Source: Marthasterias glacialis (taxonomy: Eukaryota; Echinodermata; Asteroidea; Forcipulatida; Asteriidae). From it: a stretch of DNA of 64,000 bases. The number at the start of each line of letters is the position of its first letter. Within the stretch, counting starts at the first letter, position 1. Both the position numbers and the translations under genes were made by a program. The notes below the pieces were generated by a model. The model was not told where the DNA came from. It searched no databases and saw only the letters and a program-made list of their open reading frames with translations. This document shows, piece after piece, positions 41,216-54,360 of this stretch. Where the stretch lies: assembly GCA_911728455.2 (NCBI GenBank), contig OU452224.1, positions 3,782,001 to 3,846,000 of the forward strand. The letters run 5' to 3'.

Positions 41216-43900
41216 CTGCTTTTTCCGTCTCCAACATGACCTGATAGGAGGAGGATTTCACTGGTAAAATATTGTATAATTGATATAAACCAAAACCATT
41301 GTAACATTTTCTTAATACTGTGACAAAACAGCCAAAGATCATACCTACATGTAGCCACTATGCTATAATGTCCATTGATTACATGTATTTGAACTTCTTT
41401 TTATTTCAATTTCCTTCGGTAGACTTTACATGAGGGTCTACAATCTAAACATTGGCTGATTGGAACAACCCTCCCTGATGTGGTTCACCGTCTCCATGCA
41501 GACACTTCCATCACAAGAACGGTAAGTGGAAAGCATTTTAAATCTTTTAATATTGTAGAAGAAGTTTTCATATTAAAAAAAATCTACTTGTCGTATACTC
41601 GGACTCCGAGTCCGAGTCCTGGACTCGAGGCCTACAACTCTGACTGTGTTTGAGCTTCTTTATATTTTGTACGATACTGATAAAACAGTAAACGTTCTCA
41701 TTGTAAAGCACAGCAAAATGCGACACAAAATGTGTCTGTTGCTATTCAAATCACATCAGTTGCTACTCATTTTTAGCATTCAGTGTGCACCAAACATGTT
41801 CAGTCTGAATATTTTGCTAAGTCAGTCCCTGTATAATACATGTACAGTGTAGACAGTGCTGTACATCGTGTGTGCATGAACTATTGAGAAGGTATAGCAA
41901 TAAAAATTGTGCTTCAATGTTGTTTTGCCGATTTCCACCGATAGACCGAAAACTAAGAAGTTTCACCAAACCAGTTTTAGAATTATGTTGGTGTTTTAAA
42001 CAAAAAGCTAATTTTTGAAAAGGAAAATCATGAGTAACTATGAGTTAAAGACTTTGATAAAAAAAAAGATGTGAGTTGGATTTTCAGCAATTGACAGGCT
42101 GAATTTTCACAGCTTGATTGGATATTGTGTTTAATGAAAACTAAACAATGGACTTTAACTTTCACAAAACCATGTGATCTTATAAAACAGGAAGTTGGTT
42201 TACATGTAGACTGTAACTTTGGACTGATTGTGTAGGGAGACATTTTCATAAAATGGGGACCATCATTGGGTGTCGGCTAAAATGTAATTAATTTGATGAA
42301 ATTCTCAGGTTGGTTGTTTTGTATGCTTAGTGAATGCTGTAAATGAATATATAGTCATGTCTGTGCATCAATGTCATATCTCCTAAAAAAGCATTAACAA
42401 CATACGTGATAGGTTACAAGTTACGTTCTATTTCTGTGGAGTGTTTTTGCAAGAAACATTGTTATTGCACAATCGAGATATGATGCTGTTACACTGACTT
42501 GACGATATACACTTCTTCAAAATAACATGATGTGCCAAACATGTGCCTTTACAAACTTTGTACTTCATCTAAGCAGGACAGTATGATAATGAAATATGTC
42601 ACAAATTGGTTTGAGTGATATTATTCTTGAAGAGCAAAATAAAGAAAAACAAAATTAGTGCTGGTACTTGCAGCGTTTCCTTATCACAACAACTTGAATT
42701 GGTAAATATGTTATTAACAACTTGTTTACCTTTTCTTTAATTTCAGATTCTTTTCACAGTGTTACCCCTGCAAGTATGTCCTCAGATCCTGGGCTCTTGA
42801 TTGTAATGCACCTGTCAATAATGGTAGGAAAGATTACAGTCACAATTAAGAAATATGTAACATTCAAACAAGTAAATGTGCAATAAAAGTGAAAAGAAGG
42901 TCCTTAATTTTATATCTTTTGGAAAAATCACAAATGACATTTATCTTAATCTGAAATCAGAGAGAAATCCAGAAATAGAATTTCGATCACAATATTCATT
43001 GTAATTTTAAAAATTACCATCCTAACTGTTGATTTATGTAAACATGTTTCACTTGATCTTCAGGCTCAAAAACCAAAGCTACATTTATTCCAGATTTCCT
43101 AAAGCAAACAAAACAAATTTAAGCAAATATGTTTAAAAGAAAAAGTCACTAATTTGAATTGAAGTCATCTCACTACGTCTGTCCCTTGCAGATGCCTTAA
43201 AAATGCAATGTACCAAAAATACAATCTGGAACAGAAAAAAACAGATGAAAGATACATCAGGCAACAATTATTTGGAAAGAGTCCAGTCATTTAAAAAAAA
43301 GTTGTTACGTCTGTGACAGTAAGCAAACTCACCTGAAATTACATAGAAACCATAGCCACCATTGCTTTCTTTGCTCTTAGCGGCCCTTTGAAATGTGGTC
43401 TGATTTTCCAAAATGAAATTGCCCCTTTCCTCACAGACAGTGACCCTTCAAAAAATAAAGGCTAGACTTGAATGCACTCGTTCTAATTTGGATACAGATA
43501 GATACAAGTAACATACATGCATATTGTTCCCAAGGTATACACCAGTTGTAAAATCTGTCAATAGTTATTGTGTTTCCTTATGTATTATCTGCAGAATCAA
43601 ATATTCAAGTGGGAAGGATGATTTTCGTTATGGTATACTTCAGCAGGAGACATACTTTCTCCACAGACTCTGTGAACCTATGGGACATCACATGGACCCA
43701 TGCTGCATACATGCTACAAGATATGGTGCTTGAGGAGACATATATTCTGCAAGGATTTCTGAACACTGAAACATCATCAACCCATGCTACAACTTCCATT
43801 CAAGCAAAGACTCTGTGAACAGTTTGGACATGAACAAGCCTAATGGCTTCGAGATGCAGCATTAGAGAGACCTAACTCTGCATCACAAAGCCTGGATTGG

Positions 43901-44142
43901 AGAAATTATTCCCAAAGACTCTATGAACACTTCATATACAATGACATTGACATTGTACTCTTTGGAATCTAGCAGTAGAATGTGATCAACCTACAAGGAT
44001 CAGAACATTTGAATAGTATCTAAAAAATCAATGAAGCAATGTCAATGTTCAAAAGTAAAAAGACTTAGGACAGTCAGGGGAACACTTTCTTCAATCAGTT
44101 AAAACACATTAGCTAAGTAAACATTAAAGTAAAAACATAGCA
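43901..44142. other. Short gene-free stretch
   Basis: AT-rich continuation of the candidate transcript's 3' side; no feature. Confidence 0.3.
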
Positions 44143-44481
44143 TTAAAGTTGCATGGCCAGATTTTTGCCGAAAGAAAACAATTTTTTTAACGATTTTTTT
44201 GACAGATGATGCTGTAACAAAAAAACAAAAAACTGTTGCAAATGCCTTGGATAATGCACAAATGTTTGTACATGACTGATCGATGTAGTTTAATGTTAGG
44301 ATCCCAACAATAATTCATGTTTTGGTTTGAATTTACTACTATTTGTCATTTTGCGACCTTTTATCATTCAATCCCTTTAATAAAACCTCATAACTTTCTC
44401 AAATCTATAAAAACAGCTATTCAAAATTGGAATCCAAATTTTGGGGTCATATCGGCCAAAAATCGGACCTAGCATCTTTAA
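44143..44481. mobile_element. TTAA-flanked MITE, ~335 bp
   Basis: TTAA at 44143-44146 and 44478-44481 flank imperfect TIRs: AGTTGCATGGCCAGATTTTT on the left, and on the right the inverse of AGATGCTAGGTCCGATTTTT. A TTAA target is typical of piggyBac-type transposition, but no transposase is present and the ends are not proof of superfamily. Confidence 0.55.
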
Positions 44482-46145
44482 AGTAAAAATTTAGAATTAT
44501 GGGATTTATCTGTTTATGCATGAACATCTACAGGATTAGTGTAGCAAAATAGCTTGAACTTAGGGAAATAGTATTTCTAAATTATGTTTTTCAACAGCCT
44601 CCAACAAACAACTGCACTAAGAGGATAGGCTTATTAAAACAAACTGCATTTCTAGTTTGTGAACATTTGTATACATCTCCCTAAAACCAACAAGTTTACT
44701 AAGAAGAAATACATGTATTGGACTAAAACATAAAAGTTACTTCTGAATAGGTTGTCAATAGGTTCTCACTTAAACAATCAAGAGCACGAAGTGGGATAGG
44801 ACTTACACAGAATCTTTCCTGATAATTTGTCAATACATAGACTCTCACTAAACCAATAGGTGAGATTAGAGATAATGGTATTTCTAAATATTTTGTCAAC
44901 TCTATCTAACACCAATTGTGTTTTTTTAAACACACAAAAGAAACATCAAGTGATGTTAAGTCAATGTTTATTGACATGTAAAATGTTAGTTACTTTTATA
45001 TCCATGACGAAGAACCATGATTAATCAGAGGAAGATGAACAGAGTACACTGTTCAAAATGTCAAGATTCTATTATATCTCAACCCTGGTTCTTAGACACA
45101 ACACTTCTCCTGAAAGAGATTTCATTTATATGAATGTTATCAGTAAAGCTACTCAATTCTTACTTCATGCAGCATGCATGAATTGAACCAGTGTTAGTGT
45201 TTGTAACTGGAAAAACCTATGATAGGATAGTGCAAGAGTCGTTTAAATAATCTTGTTGGGTTTGACTTCAAGTCAATGTTAGCTCATAGGAATTCATGCA
45301 TGAACAGAGGGTAGTTAGTATTTTTAATAGTACTTTTTAATAGTACACTATGATCAGCCTCTCACAACATGCCTGCGCGAACAGGGGTCACCAATCTTTT
45401 TGGATATGGGTGCTGAAGTAAACTACAGTACCCCTTATACTATCTTATGAATAATTTTCATGCATAAAAAAAAAAGCAAAAAAAACTTACACTTGCACTT
45501 TTTAGCACCGAGCTCTTTATGACTAACTTTCATGAGGATGGCACATGCTGGCATGTATGCAATCTAGGACCCATACAGAAATCTGAACTTTCAAAAATAG
45601 AGTTACTGAAAACCAAAACCAACATAGTCAGACAAGATCTGGACCAATTAGAACATGAGGTGTTCTTGAGGTACTTTATAAAATCTATGATTTGTTAACA
45701 GTGGTGGAGTATTCATATGCTCTGTCTACAACTTAACAGCAAAACAGATTAGAAGTCCATTGAATTCAGCTTTTTGATATAAACAAATTTGTACTTCTAG
45801 GATTATTCAAGTTACATGTGAAATCAAAAATTTAGCGTAGCTTACTTGTGAGAGGCTGGTCTATCTTAACCATTATACGTTAATTTAATCAGTTAGTAAT
45901 AGAGTGGAGGGTGATTCTATAATGTCTGTTGGTAGTTGGGTACAAGATTGGTCATAAATGTACTTCTGAACTCAAAAGACTCAAAAAGTCAAACATTTAC
46001 AGTGAAAACAATCTTAAGTAACTTACATTTACAATACATTGGCTGGAATAGCTGATGTTATTGTTGTCCCTACCTTAATGAACTAGAAACAAATTCAGGG
46101 AACTTTTACAAAATTGATCATAAAAAGTCTACTGAAAAAAAACCC
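44482..46145. other. Gene-free stretch
   Basis: No coding exon or repeat border recognised. An AACAGGGGTCACCAATC segment at 45379 looks like the end of a hAT-type element, but no partner end was found. Confidence 0.3.
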
Positions 46146-46149
46146 TACT

Positions 46150-46790
46150 GTATCTTTTTAGCAGCGCTGACAAATTGTCTTCAAAGCTGTCTTTGGATCT
46201 TCCTTTTACATTCACTAGTAATTGCCACATGTTTCTTTTGCCCATCTTTTTCAATTTAAAATTCTGTTACTAACGGATGGTTGTTTTTTAAAATTTTGTC
46301 AATTGGATTCATGGCACCCTTTTGCCTGCAAGCCATTATCTAAGAAAAATAACATTTTTCACAAATTTCAAATTAATTTTGCCGATCTAGTTGCCATATG
46401 TTGACATTGTATAAGGGGGCCAAAATAGAACTCTTTTTGTTACTAGACTGATATGTTTCAATTGAGACAAAATCTCATATTTATAACACTTTCATGTTGC
46501 ATTTTGTTGTAATTTTTTTTTGAATGAAACTCTTCTAAAGTGCATTGGCCAATCTTGTACACCACATTTTGACTTTTTAGCAGCATGGACAAATTGTCTC
46601 TAAAAGCTGACATCTAAATTCTGGATCTTCCTTTTACATTTCAAAATCAATAACTACACATTTAATTGCCCATCTTTTCCAGTGAACAATTCTGTTATTA
46701 ATGGAAACATATTCATGTATTTTACCAACAGCAAATGAATGTATCCCCTCCCCTCTTTGGCACCCCGGTGCATGCAAGCCATCCTGGTGC
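46150..46790 (+). repeat. ~420-bp direct duplication
   Basis: 46150-46345 and 46567-46790 share TTTTTAGCAGC..GACAAATTGTCT, GGATCTTCCTTTTACATT, TTGCCCATCTTTT.CA, ATTCTGTTA.TAA.GGA, and GGCACC...TGCAAGCCAT, in the same order and orientation. Confidence 0.5.
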
Positions 46791-46850
46791 TCGCACAAGT
46801 GTTCCCCGCCCACAGGTGTCGACAGGCTGGTCGGTGAGTTGCTCTCTGTC
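46755..46850 (+). repeat. Inverted partner of 57310-57402
   Basis: GGCACCCCGGTGCATGCAAG, TGCTCGCACAAGTGTTCCCC and GCCCACAGGTG are present here in plus orientation and in reverse complement at 57341-57402. Similarity continues weakly for another 35 bp. The repeat family is unknown. Confidence 0.6.
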
Positions 46851-46861
46851 TGCATTTGCAG

Positions 46862-46944
46862 GTGTTTGGCTGTTTGTGGTGTGTCAACCTTCCCAATCCT
46901 TGGCGGTCTGGATGAATTAAAGACCCACAGTTGGCTACAACATG
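46862..46944 (+). other. Possible exon (plus strand)
   Basis: A strong acceptor (TCTGCATTTGCAG|G) and a good donor (CATG|GTAAGG) bound 83 bp that are open as 'CLAVCGVSTFPILGGLDELK...'. The frame also continues straight through, giving a 117-codon ORF from 46701. It is not recognised and is isolated. Confidence 0.2.
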
Positions 46945-48518
46945 GTAAGGATCTTTTGAACTATAATAACCAGTTTTCTTTCCACAGAGGAGGATGTATC
47001 CATCTTCCACTCCAGGGATTGCACATGGAAGAAATGACCTCAAGTCTCCTCTGAACTATACATTTCAGGAATGATAGTTGCATCATGGTATTTTGATCCA
47101 TGAGAATGGAATATCTGCAAATGCACATTTTTGTGGAGTATTTCTGAGATTTTTGTCACACTAAGAGATTTTGGTCACAATGTTACAGCCAGCCAATCAT
47201 TTGTTTAACGATCACTGTCTAAACCTCTCTGCTTTGTGTTCCAAAAATCAAATTTTGTCATTTCAAGGAAAAATGTACACTAAAAAGAGCAATAGTCAAT
47301 CTTTGAGAAAGCTAATATAAACCCTACAAAATAAATCAAATTAGAAAAACAAATTCATCAGCACAAACAGTGAGCAATGGCTTTTCAAAACAGTGAAGTA
47401 AAAATGTTTATAAAAACAAAACAACTTTGCAACAGTGTATTAAATGTTCAAACTTAGTCTAAAAATCCATAGAATAAAATCAGCATTGTTTACTCTAACA
47501 AGTAAATACACAATAGGTGAATGAAGTAGAAATTATTTAGAAAGCTTGTTTAATTACAAAAACACCAAATAAATGCTTTCTAGTAAAATGTACAACAAAA
47601 GTCAAACCAGTTAAAAACTGCAAGCAAACAAGATGCTAAAGTATCCTCAAATTAGGATTGAAAAGGTTGCCATTTTACCAATATCACTTAAAAAAATGCT
47701 ACTTCTAGCTCAAAATAATGAGCCCTCTACAGCTAAAAATCATACTATGAAATGGAAAACACTTTCTGCTAAATTGCAGTCTGTTAAAAATTAAATCCTA
47801 CCTAAGAGGCAAAACCATACCCAATGAAAATGGATAAAATCTAAACTGATGTTTAAGTATTTTGCAACAGACTCAAGATTGTTCAAATTATCTCTTACTG
47901 AAGAGACAAACCTAGGTTCTGTGAAGAAAATGTCAATGTCCAAATGATGTTAACAAAGAATCTTTAAACCTAACTGGATACTTCACAATATCTTGATATG
48001 AAGTAAACCACTTACTTTCAACAGACAAACTCTTGATACGAGATGTTGTAAATAAAAATGCAAGAAAAACGAAAAAAGAACTGCACTGCAAGTAGTTCTA
48101 AAATCCATTTCACTATTTCAAAACTTTACGAAGGCAAAAGCAAACAAATATAGAGAACTTAAAATGAGTTCAATTCTATCCTGCATGTCATTGCACTGCT
48201 GAAAATATCCAAACTGTCTTTTTAGTTATCACCATGACAATAATCACAGATTGAGAAAGGCAGCAGTCTGTTTAAGACTTGAGCCTCAATGTGATTCTCA
48301 TAGACTTGAAAGATTGAATAATCAAAATGGCCTACCGTGGATAATGATCCATTTCCAATGGCCTTGTGGTTTATTGCTTAACATTTTAACTTGTAACTTC
48401 AAAGATGTCAGCATGTTTTAGCTGAAATGTAACGAGTCAGAAAAAAAGTATTTTTCAATAAAAATACTTATGTTGTCTCCAATAATGGGGAGGATTTTAG
48501 CTGGACATATACATGTAT
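46945..48518. other. Gene-free AT-rich stretch
   Basis: A-rich plus strand, no coding signal or repeat noted. Confidence 0.35.
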
Positions 48519-48752
48519 AATCATGGTAGTCCCTGGCTAAACTGTCAAATCATGGTAGTTCCTGGCCAAACTGTCAAATCATGGTAGTTCCTGGCCAAAC
48601 TGTCAAATCATGGTAGTTCCTGGCCGAACTGGAAAATCATGGTAGTTCCTGGCCAAACTGTCAAATCATGGTAGTTCCTGGCCAAACTGTCAAATCATGG
48701 TAGTTCCTGGCCAAACTGTCAAATCATGGTAGTTCCTGGCCAAACTGGAAAA
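48519..48752. repeat. 29-bp minisatellite, 8 copies
   Basis: AATCATGGTAGTTCCTGGCC plus AAACTGTCA repeats every 29 bp from 48519. Most units are identical; the first and fifth to sixth differ slightly. There are no unique spacers between units. Confidence 0.9.
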
Positions 48753-50480
48753 TTGATCCCATCACTGGGAAAAGATTAGGGTGCCAAACTCTTTAAACTG
48801 CTGTAGAGGGATGGCCTGGTGTGCAAAGGTAGAGCACCATACTATAACTAGGGCTGCAAATGGGACGATGTGGTGGGTCCCTCAGTATTGACAGAAACTG
48901 TGGTGTTAGATACGGGGTCCCAGTCCTGTCAGATAGGTCCATGGTAACTTTAATTGAAGTTGGAATTCATGTACTGTAACTATACATCCTCAGCCATGCA
49001 TTGATAGTCTTCAATCAAAGGCAATACCAAGCATGTTAGGGTTGAATATCAATCAAGGCATTGACCAAATTCTTGGGGTTATAAATTGGGACAAATAAAT
49101 TATCTTCAGACCTTTTTGATGTAACTCTGTGCCTGCAATAAATATCTAAATTTGCTTTAGTTTTAAACAATGATCTTTACTTGGATTGAGGAAGTTTTCC
49201 TCAAGAAGTAAAATGACAGTTGCTGTCAAATTCCCAGAACTCAGTCATTGCAATGACCACTCAGTGAGACACCAGTCTATAATTAAGATGAGTGCCTTAT
49301 TCGTAGTCTTGTGTGTGTTGAAGCAAACCAAGATAGCTTGATTGAGATAAGACTGTTGCTAAAAATCAACACACCGCACAGTAATAGTAGCCAGTTCAGA
49401 TCTTTGCTGATGATTCATGCAGGGACATCTCTGAAATACCCTACATGGGTAAAGTGAAGCTTTTCATCAGGCAGGCAAAGACCCACCAGATGTTCACACT
49501 ATAGTGGGCTACAAAATAATGCAGGCACAGTCCACCTAGATGCCCCTTAGTGGATATAGATACATTACAGTAGCAGACTTTAGTCATGCAGGCACTACCC
49601 TCAATGATACTCATATCCTGGGTAGAGAGGGGCTAAATCTACTACAGCTACTATCAGACCTAATAAGAAAACTATGACACCAACAGAATCGAAAATCAAA
49701 CTTCAGCAAATGAAGGAAGCAATGTATTATGAGCCTTTATGTCAAAAAGGATTAAGTGTCAACATCTTGACATCCAGTTAACCTGTACATGATTGTACAT
49801 GTGAAGACACTTTGATGTCCTTAAAGTGTAACAGAAAATCCTCATATAGAGGTTTCTTTATTTAATTGGTCAATGCCTTGATTGAATTTTTGCTAGATCT
49901 AGGCAACCTTAAACAATTTATGCAGGCTTGGGGTATTCACAGGTGATCCATGTTTAAATACAGTGTTTACAAGTCAGAACCAAAAATACAACCCATTATT
50001 TGGGGTAAGCTTTTTTATCGCTTTATCAACCAGTGAAGGTTTTGAAGAAACCGATATCCTAAAGACATAACTTGTCAGAACCTAAAAAACAAACTCTAAG
50101 TTGAACTTCTTAATTAACCAACAGATCAAAAATTATATATTGTTGGTCTTAAACTAAGGAGTATACATTCATTATCTGATTGCAGAAAGCAATTAATGAA
50201 GTAGTTGAATTATCTTACTCAAATCATTTAGAAACAGTCTTTATTACCGACTTTGTTGGTAATATTTACCGTTTTTGTATTACCCCAAGCCTGGTCAGTG
50301 CTTAAACTGATAGTAGGGTTGTACCTGGGAGAATTATAGTCCTGAGAGTTCTTCACATTTACTTAGAATGAGAATTAGCCAGCCTTTCCATGATATAGGT
50401 AATGCAGTAATCTGTTAAGCTCAAGATTAGGTAACCCTTGAGTGTGAAGGAAATAATGTGAAGCCTCACAAATCCACCTA
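48753..50480. other. Gene-free stretch
   Basis: Contains a tRNA-promoter-like GATGGCCTGGTGTGCAAAGG segment followed by TAGAGCACC at about 48809, possibly a decayed SINE head, without a good B box. Otherwise no feature. Confidence 0.3.
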
Positions 50481-50481
50481 C

Positions 50482-50541
50482 CTCCATCATGATCAACGTG
50501 ATTTCACTCTCGGCTCTAGAGCTCGTATACAAATCTCCCAA
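50482..50541 (-). CDS. Candidate host exon (minus strand), exon 4 of a chain
   Basis: On the minus strand, AG|TTGGGAG... to GATGGAG|GTAGGT is 60 bp, encoding 'LGDLYTSSRAESEITLIMME' in phase 0. An in-frame stop lies directly upstream of the acceptor, as expected if the exon starts there. The acceptor's pyrimidine tract is weak. It fits the phase left by the exon at 50593-50678. No family recognised; the protein would be extracellular-looking if the chain is right. Confidence 0.3.
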
Positions 50542-50592
50542 CTATCTCAGTAGCAATTGCATGTAAGCTGTTGCCTTCCAGTCAGCACTTAC

Positions 50593-50678
50593 ATTGTAGA
50601 AGCAGTTGGTAATGTGATGTCCTGAATAATCAAAACCCAGGATGAGCTGATCACAACCAGTGTCTGGGAACCAAGTCC
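50593..50678 (-). CDS. Candidate host exon (minus strand), exon 3
   Basis: On the minus strand, ATATTCTAG|GG... to CTACAAT|GTAAGTG is 86 bp with good acceptor and donor. In the phase-compatible frame it encodes 'TWFPDTGCDQLILGFDYSG' and then 'HHITNCFYN'. A second frame is also open, so coding status is not certain. Confidence 0.3.
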
Positions 50679-51737
50679 CTAGAATATAAATCAATATCAG
50701 AAAACATTGTGTTTATTAATTAGTTATCACAATGGCCATTGAAGGACAATTTCCTAATTAAACAAAATGAAATTGAAGTTTAATTTTGATTCTACCAAGT
50801 TACCACTAGCACTGAAGGACTAAAGTGCAATCTCAAATAATGCCGAAGTGCTATGTGGTTCAGGTAGAATGACTTTGTACTTAATAGCACTTAAGATAAT
50901 GTGAAGAACTTTCAGGACATTGTCTTATTCAACCTTGCTTGGTATTGCCAGCCTCGTTCCCACCAATTAGTCCCAAATCTACAATTGATGTACACACTAC
51001 AAATTAAAGTTGCCACTAAGCCTGTTAAGTGATGTGATTTAGTTTGCCCTCTACGAACCAACCAACAAGACCCCTATATAGGTGAAGTGATATATCCTCA
51101 CTTATACTGTCCTTTGGCCCCACTGAGCAAAAGTCAGTTGATTTACACACTAAAATCACAGACTCCATCACTTGCCCCTACTGAGAATGAAAATAAAATA
51201 TGTACACTCATAATTACCCGGCACTCAGTATAGCTAGTCGCAATTACTTGGGCAAACTAGTTTTGTTCTAAACATACATCCTCTTAGTACCCTCACCACT
51301 CAGACAAATGTATGAACCATCTGCCCTTATTTTGGTTGTTCAGCAAAAACAATCACTACTCCCAATTTTCCTGGACATTTCATTAGTTCCATGCCACAGT
51401 GAGATACTGTGAGATGGATTAACATGGGAACGAGGTAATTAAAATTGACCTATCGCCATTAGCAACTTAGCCACATCTGAGACAAATAAGTGATAGCAAG
51501 CTAAAACAAGCACTCTCAGGAAGTAGATGCAAGTTACACAATGCATGTACAGTTGGATTTTGATGTACTTGTTTGTCAGAGAAAGTGTTGGTCAAATATA
51601 CATGAATAAAGAAACACATACTGCGTTTCATCATGTATTGTCTACATGTGCTGCTAGTAAAGTAGTAGGAAAGTTAGTCATGTGTGTTTTGGATTACATA
51701 CATTGATGAATAATATGAACAAGTACTGCACATCGCC
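50679..51737. other. Intronic or intergenic stretch
   Basis: No feature recognised apart from lying between candidate exons. Confidence 0.3.
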
Positions 51738-52319
51738 GGTTGCACCACGAACTGTCGTATCGCAAAAAACTTGTAACGTCGTACCATCAAACTTCACAAA
51801 GTTTTGCATATCGGATTTTATACGAATATTGATACACTCAATACTGTTAACTTTTTCAGCAAGTTTCAGGACCTAACACAAAATAGTGTAGTTACTACAC
51901 TGATTAGCAAGAAGACTTATCACCAAATACATAGCATTGGCACGGTGCCAATCATGCACAGTTTGAATTTTTTTGGTTTCACAAAGTGACATATTGTTGA
52001 TCTATGTTTTTCACGAAGCAAAGTATCTCAACATTCATTGGTTTCTCAACAGCACTCCAGGTGCAGTTCTCTTTTTGTTTTGACAAAGTGATGTATGTAT
52101 TAAGGAATTAATAACTCATCAAAATTTTTGCATGATTGAAAAAACTTTGACAGTTCTGTCTAAAGAAGTCAGCTTTATTTTGGTATTGAAATAACCTGAA
52201 AAAATATGAAAAAGCAATCTCCTAAACAGCAGTTTGGAAAATAGTTGACTTCAACCGCAATTTTCTCCAACCATTGAATTTTGGCTGTGGAGTGCAATAT
52301 GAAGGTTCGTGGTGCGACC
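51738..52319. mobile_element. 582-bp MITE-like element with 26-bp TIRs
   Basis: GGTTGCACCACGAACTGTCG at 51738 is inverse to the segment ending AAGGTTCGTGGTGCGACC at 52319; about 21 of 26 positions match. No target duplication is clear. The interior includes TTTCACAAAGTGAC and TTTTCACGAAG, reminiscent of the 315-bp element's ends. Non-coding. Confidence 0.5.
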
Positions 52320-53970
52320 AACAATATGAATGAGCATCATGTATGGTCTACATGTAGAACAAGTACATATCATTGTCCTTGTGTGCTAAATGAGGCATAC
52401 TGTACATCAAGTACATTATTCATGTAACATGTACATGAATAATGAAATTAACGCATACATCTTGTAACACATCTTGTAAGTATGAGATAGGTTATTGCTT
52501 TCCAGTATTGTAGATCAGGTTGATCATACAATGTGCTTAGTGCATTGTTATCGGCTATCATAATATGAATGGCGATAGGTCAATATTGTTTGATTGAAGA
52601 CTATCGATAAGCTCCATGTATTTTAGGGCTGTATACACCACTAGTTTTTGGTCAAGTAGTGAAACTTAAGTAGGACAACATTTCATCAAATGTTGAAAGA
52701 GAATAAGGAGACAAGTTTGTATCATAAACCCAAAAGAAACACTTTAGCTGGGATACACCATTGGAAAACCACATGCATTCTTATGAACTATTACCAATTA
52801 AAACAGGTTTACATCTTTTTCTTGGAATACATTCAAATTTAATAAGAATCAGATCAATGTAGACACCAATCTGTAAAAGTGTCAGTGTAAACAATTCTAC
52901 TGGAAACAAATCACAAATAAGATTAAAACACAATTCAGTTTTAATATAGTACTGGATGACAGGATCCTGGATTCCACTTCATATTATAGGTGAATGATTA
53001 GTCACACAGACACAAACAATGTTGAAGGATGATTTGAACCAGTACAGTAGAAAGATGAAATTGCATCAAGTTCAATAATCTCATAGATGAGCTGGAAGAG
53101 TACTAGAGGTGAAAAGAAACTGTAAGGCTATTTTTTGAACTAACACTCTGTTGTGAGTGTAAGTTTACAGTTGGTAATTAAAGCCAAATACTTGGATATA
53201 ATTACCCATAGGATTCAAACTCTTTTAACTACTTAATGTTTTATCGCAGTGGTGTATACAGCCCGTCCATTATTGTCCATGCATACAACATGTTCTAAGA
53301 TAGGGCCTTGGTACTTGTGATTTTGAATAACAGAGATGTGTAGGCCAAGACATTTTTAGTCAAGGGTCTTTTTAAGCAAAAAAGCTAAGTCGGTATGTTT
53401 ACCTTGTAAAGAAGGTGCAATGAATAGTTCAGTAGTTGTACACAATCATTATAGGAGTGTAGATACCATACTGGATGGTAGTGAATATCTGTCATTAGTT
53501 CATCAGTGACATTCATTATTGGCTCCTTGAAGTTAACATGCAGAAGGTCCATCTTGAGATTTTGAAGTATAGGGATAGATCAGCATAGCAGTAGCTGCAG
53601 CTTGTGTTTATAGCATAGCAATCTCAGTATGTAGTCCCAGTCCTGGATAGACAAAATTGATGATGAGTTTTCAGCAAAAAATCAGAACTTGTAACATTTA
53701 ACAAAATTGTTTATGGAAATAAGCTACCCTAACAGCAGGTATTAGTTACCACATCAGGCAATTTAAGCTACACTAACATCAGAGATTATAAGCTACACTA
53801 AGAGTAGGCCATAATTGTAGAGTTTGTACAAGATGTACAAATGTAATTTCATAGGAACAGTTGTATGCATTTGCGACTCTAGCAGGCCCTGGGAAAGCCT
53901 ACAATGGTGTTTATGAAATCACTTCATCAAATTTGAAGTGAAGAAACATGAACGTACTAGCCATCTGTAA
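52320..53970. other. Gene-free stretch
   Basis: AT-rich, nothing recognised. Confidence 0.3.
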
Positions 53971-53974
53971 ACAA

Positions 53975-54360
53975 ATTTAGCGCTAATTATAAAGACTTGC
54001 ATCTAACAATTCTTGTTAGTTTCAACTAAGGTTGTTGAATGTGTTTAGAAAAAAATGTACTAAGAAGGCACAAAACATTAAGCTCTAGCTTTTAGAATGA
54101 CCTCTTAATGTCAAACAAATTTGAAATACCAATCAGGAGTAGTTCTATTAAACAGTAAATATAAAACTGTTGTCATCAACTTTGAATTCAGCGAGCATCT
54201 TAGTCTTGGCATTATTTTCAGATACACATTTAATGCTAAAGTCTTGCATGTAACAATCCTTGAGTCATTTTTGAATGACCTCTTCACTTGTTTAATTTTA
54301 AGTAAAGTTGAAACAGCAATCAAGAGTGGTTCATATTTAATAGTCAATATATAATACTTT
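53975..54360 (+). repeat. ~230-bp direct duplication, diverged
   Basis: The series AAAG(A/T)CTTGCAT(C/G)TAACAAT, GAATGACCTCTT, and CAATCA(G/A)GAGT(A/G)GTTC followed by AACAGT/ATAGTCAATATA occurs twice, at about 53990-54170 and 54237-54350. Confidence 0.45.

Larger units (their letters stand above)
37089..43900 (+). ncRNA. Candidate spliced plus-strand transcript, probably non-coding
   Basis: Consensus splice sites delimit segments: acceptor TTTCTTCCAG|A at 37088; donor AAG|GTATGT at 39151; acceptor TTTTTAG|G at 39775; donor AAG|GTATGC at 40166; acceptor TTTTTAG|G at 41114; donor CTG|GTAAAA at 41264; segment 41423-41521 (33 open codons, donor ACG|GTAAGT); segment 42747-42823; acceptor ATCTGCAG|A at 43594. 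Open frames inside segments are short and do not join into one long frame, so I favour a non-coding or decayed host transcript. Segments 37611-37800 and 37836-38050 are similar to each other (a local ~225-bp duplication). Strand and exon borders are inferred from sequence only. Confidence 0.3.

Noticed and set aside
46945-46987. 43-bp intron joining 46862-46944 to a downstream exon
   Set aside because: The splice sites look good but the length is below what animal introns normally allow.
48519-48752. CRISPR-like array
   Set aside because: Eight 29-bp units are directly adjacent with no unique spacers, and the context is animal DNA; it is a minisatellite.
48797-48875. tRNA-derived SINE
   Set aside because: The A-box region is suggestive, but there is no acceptable B box and no tail, so it was not called.
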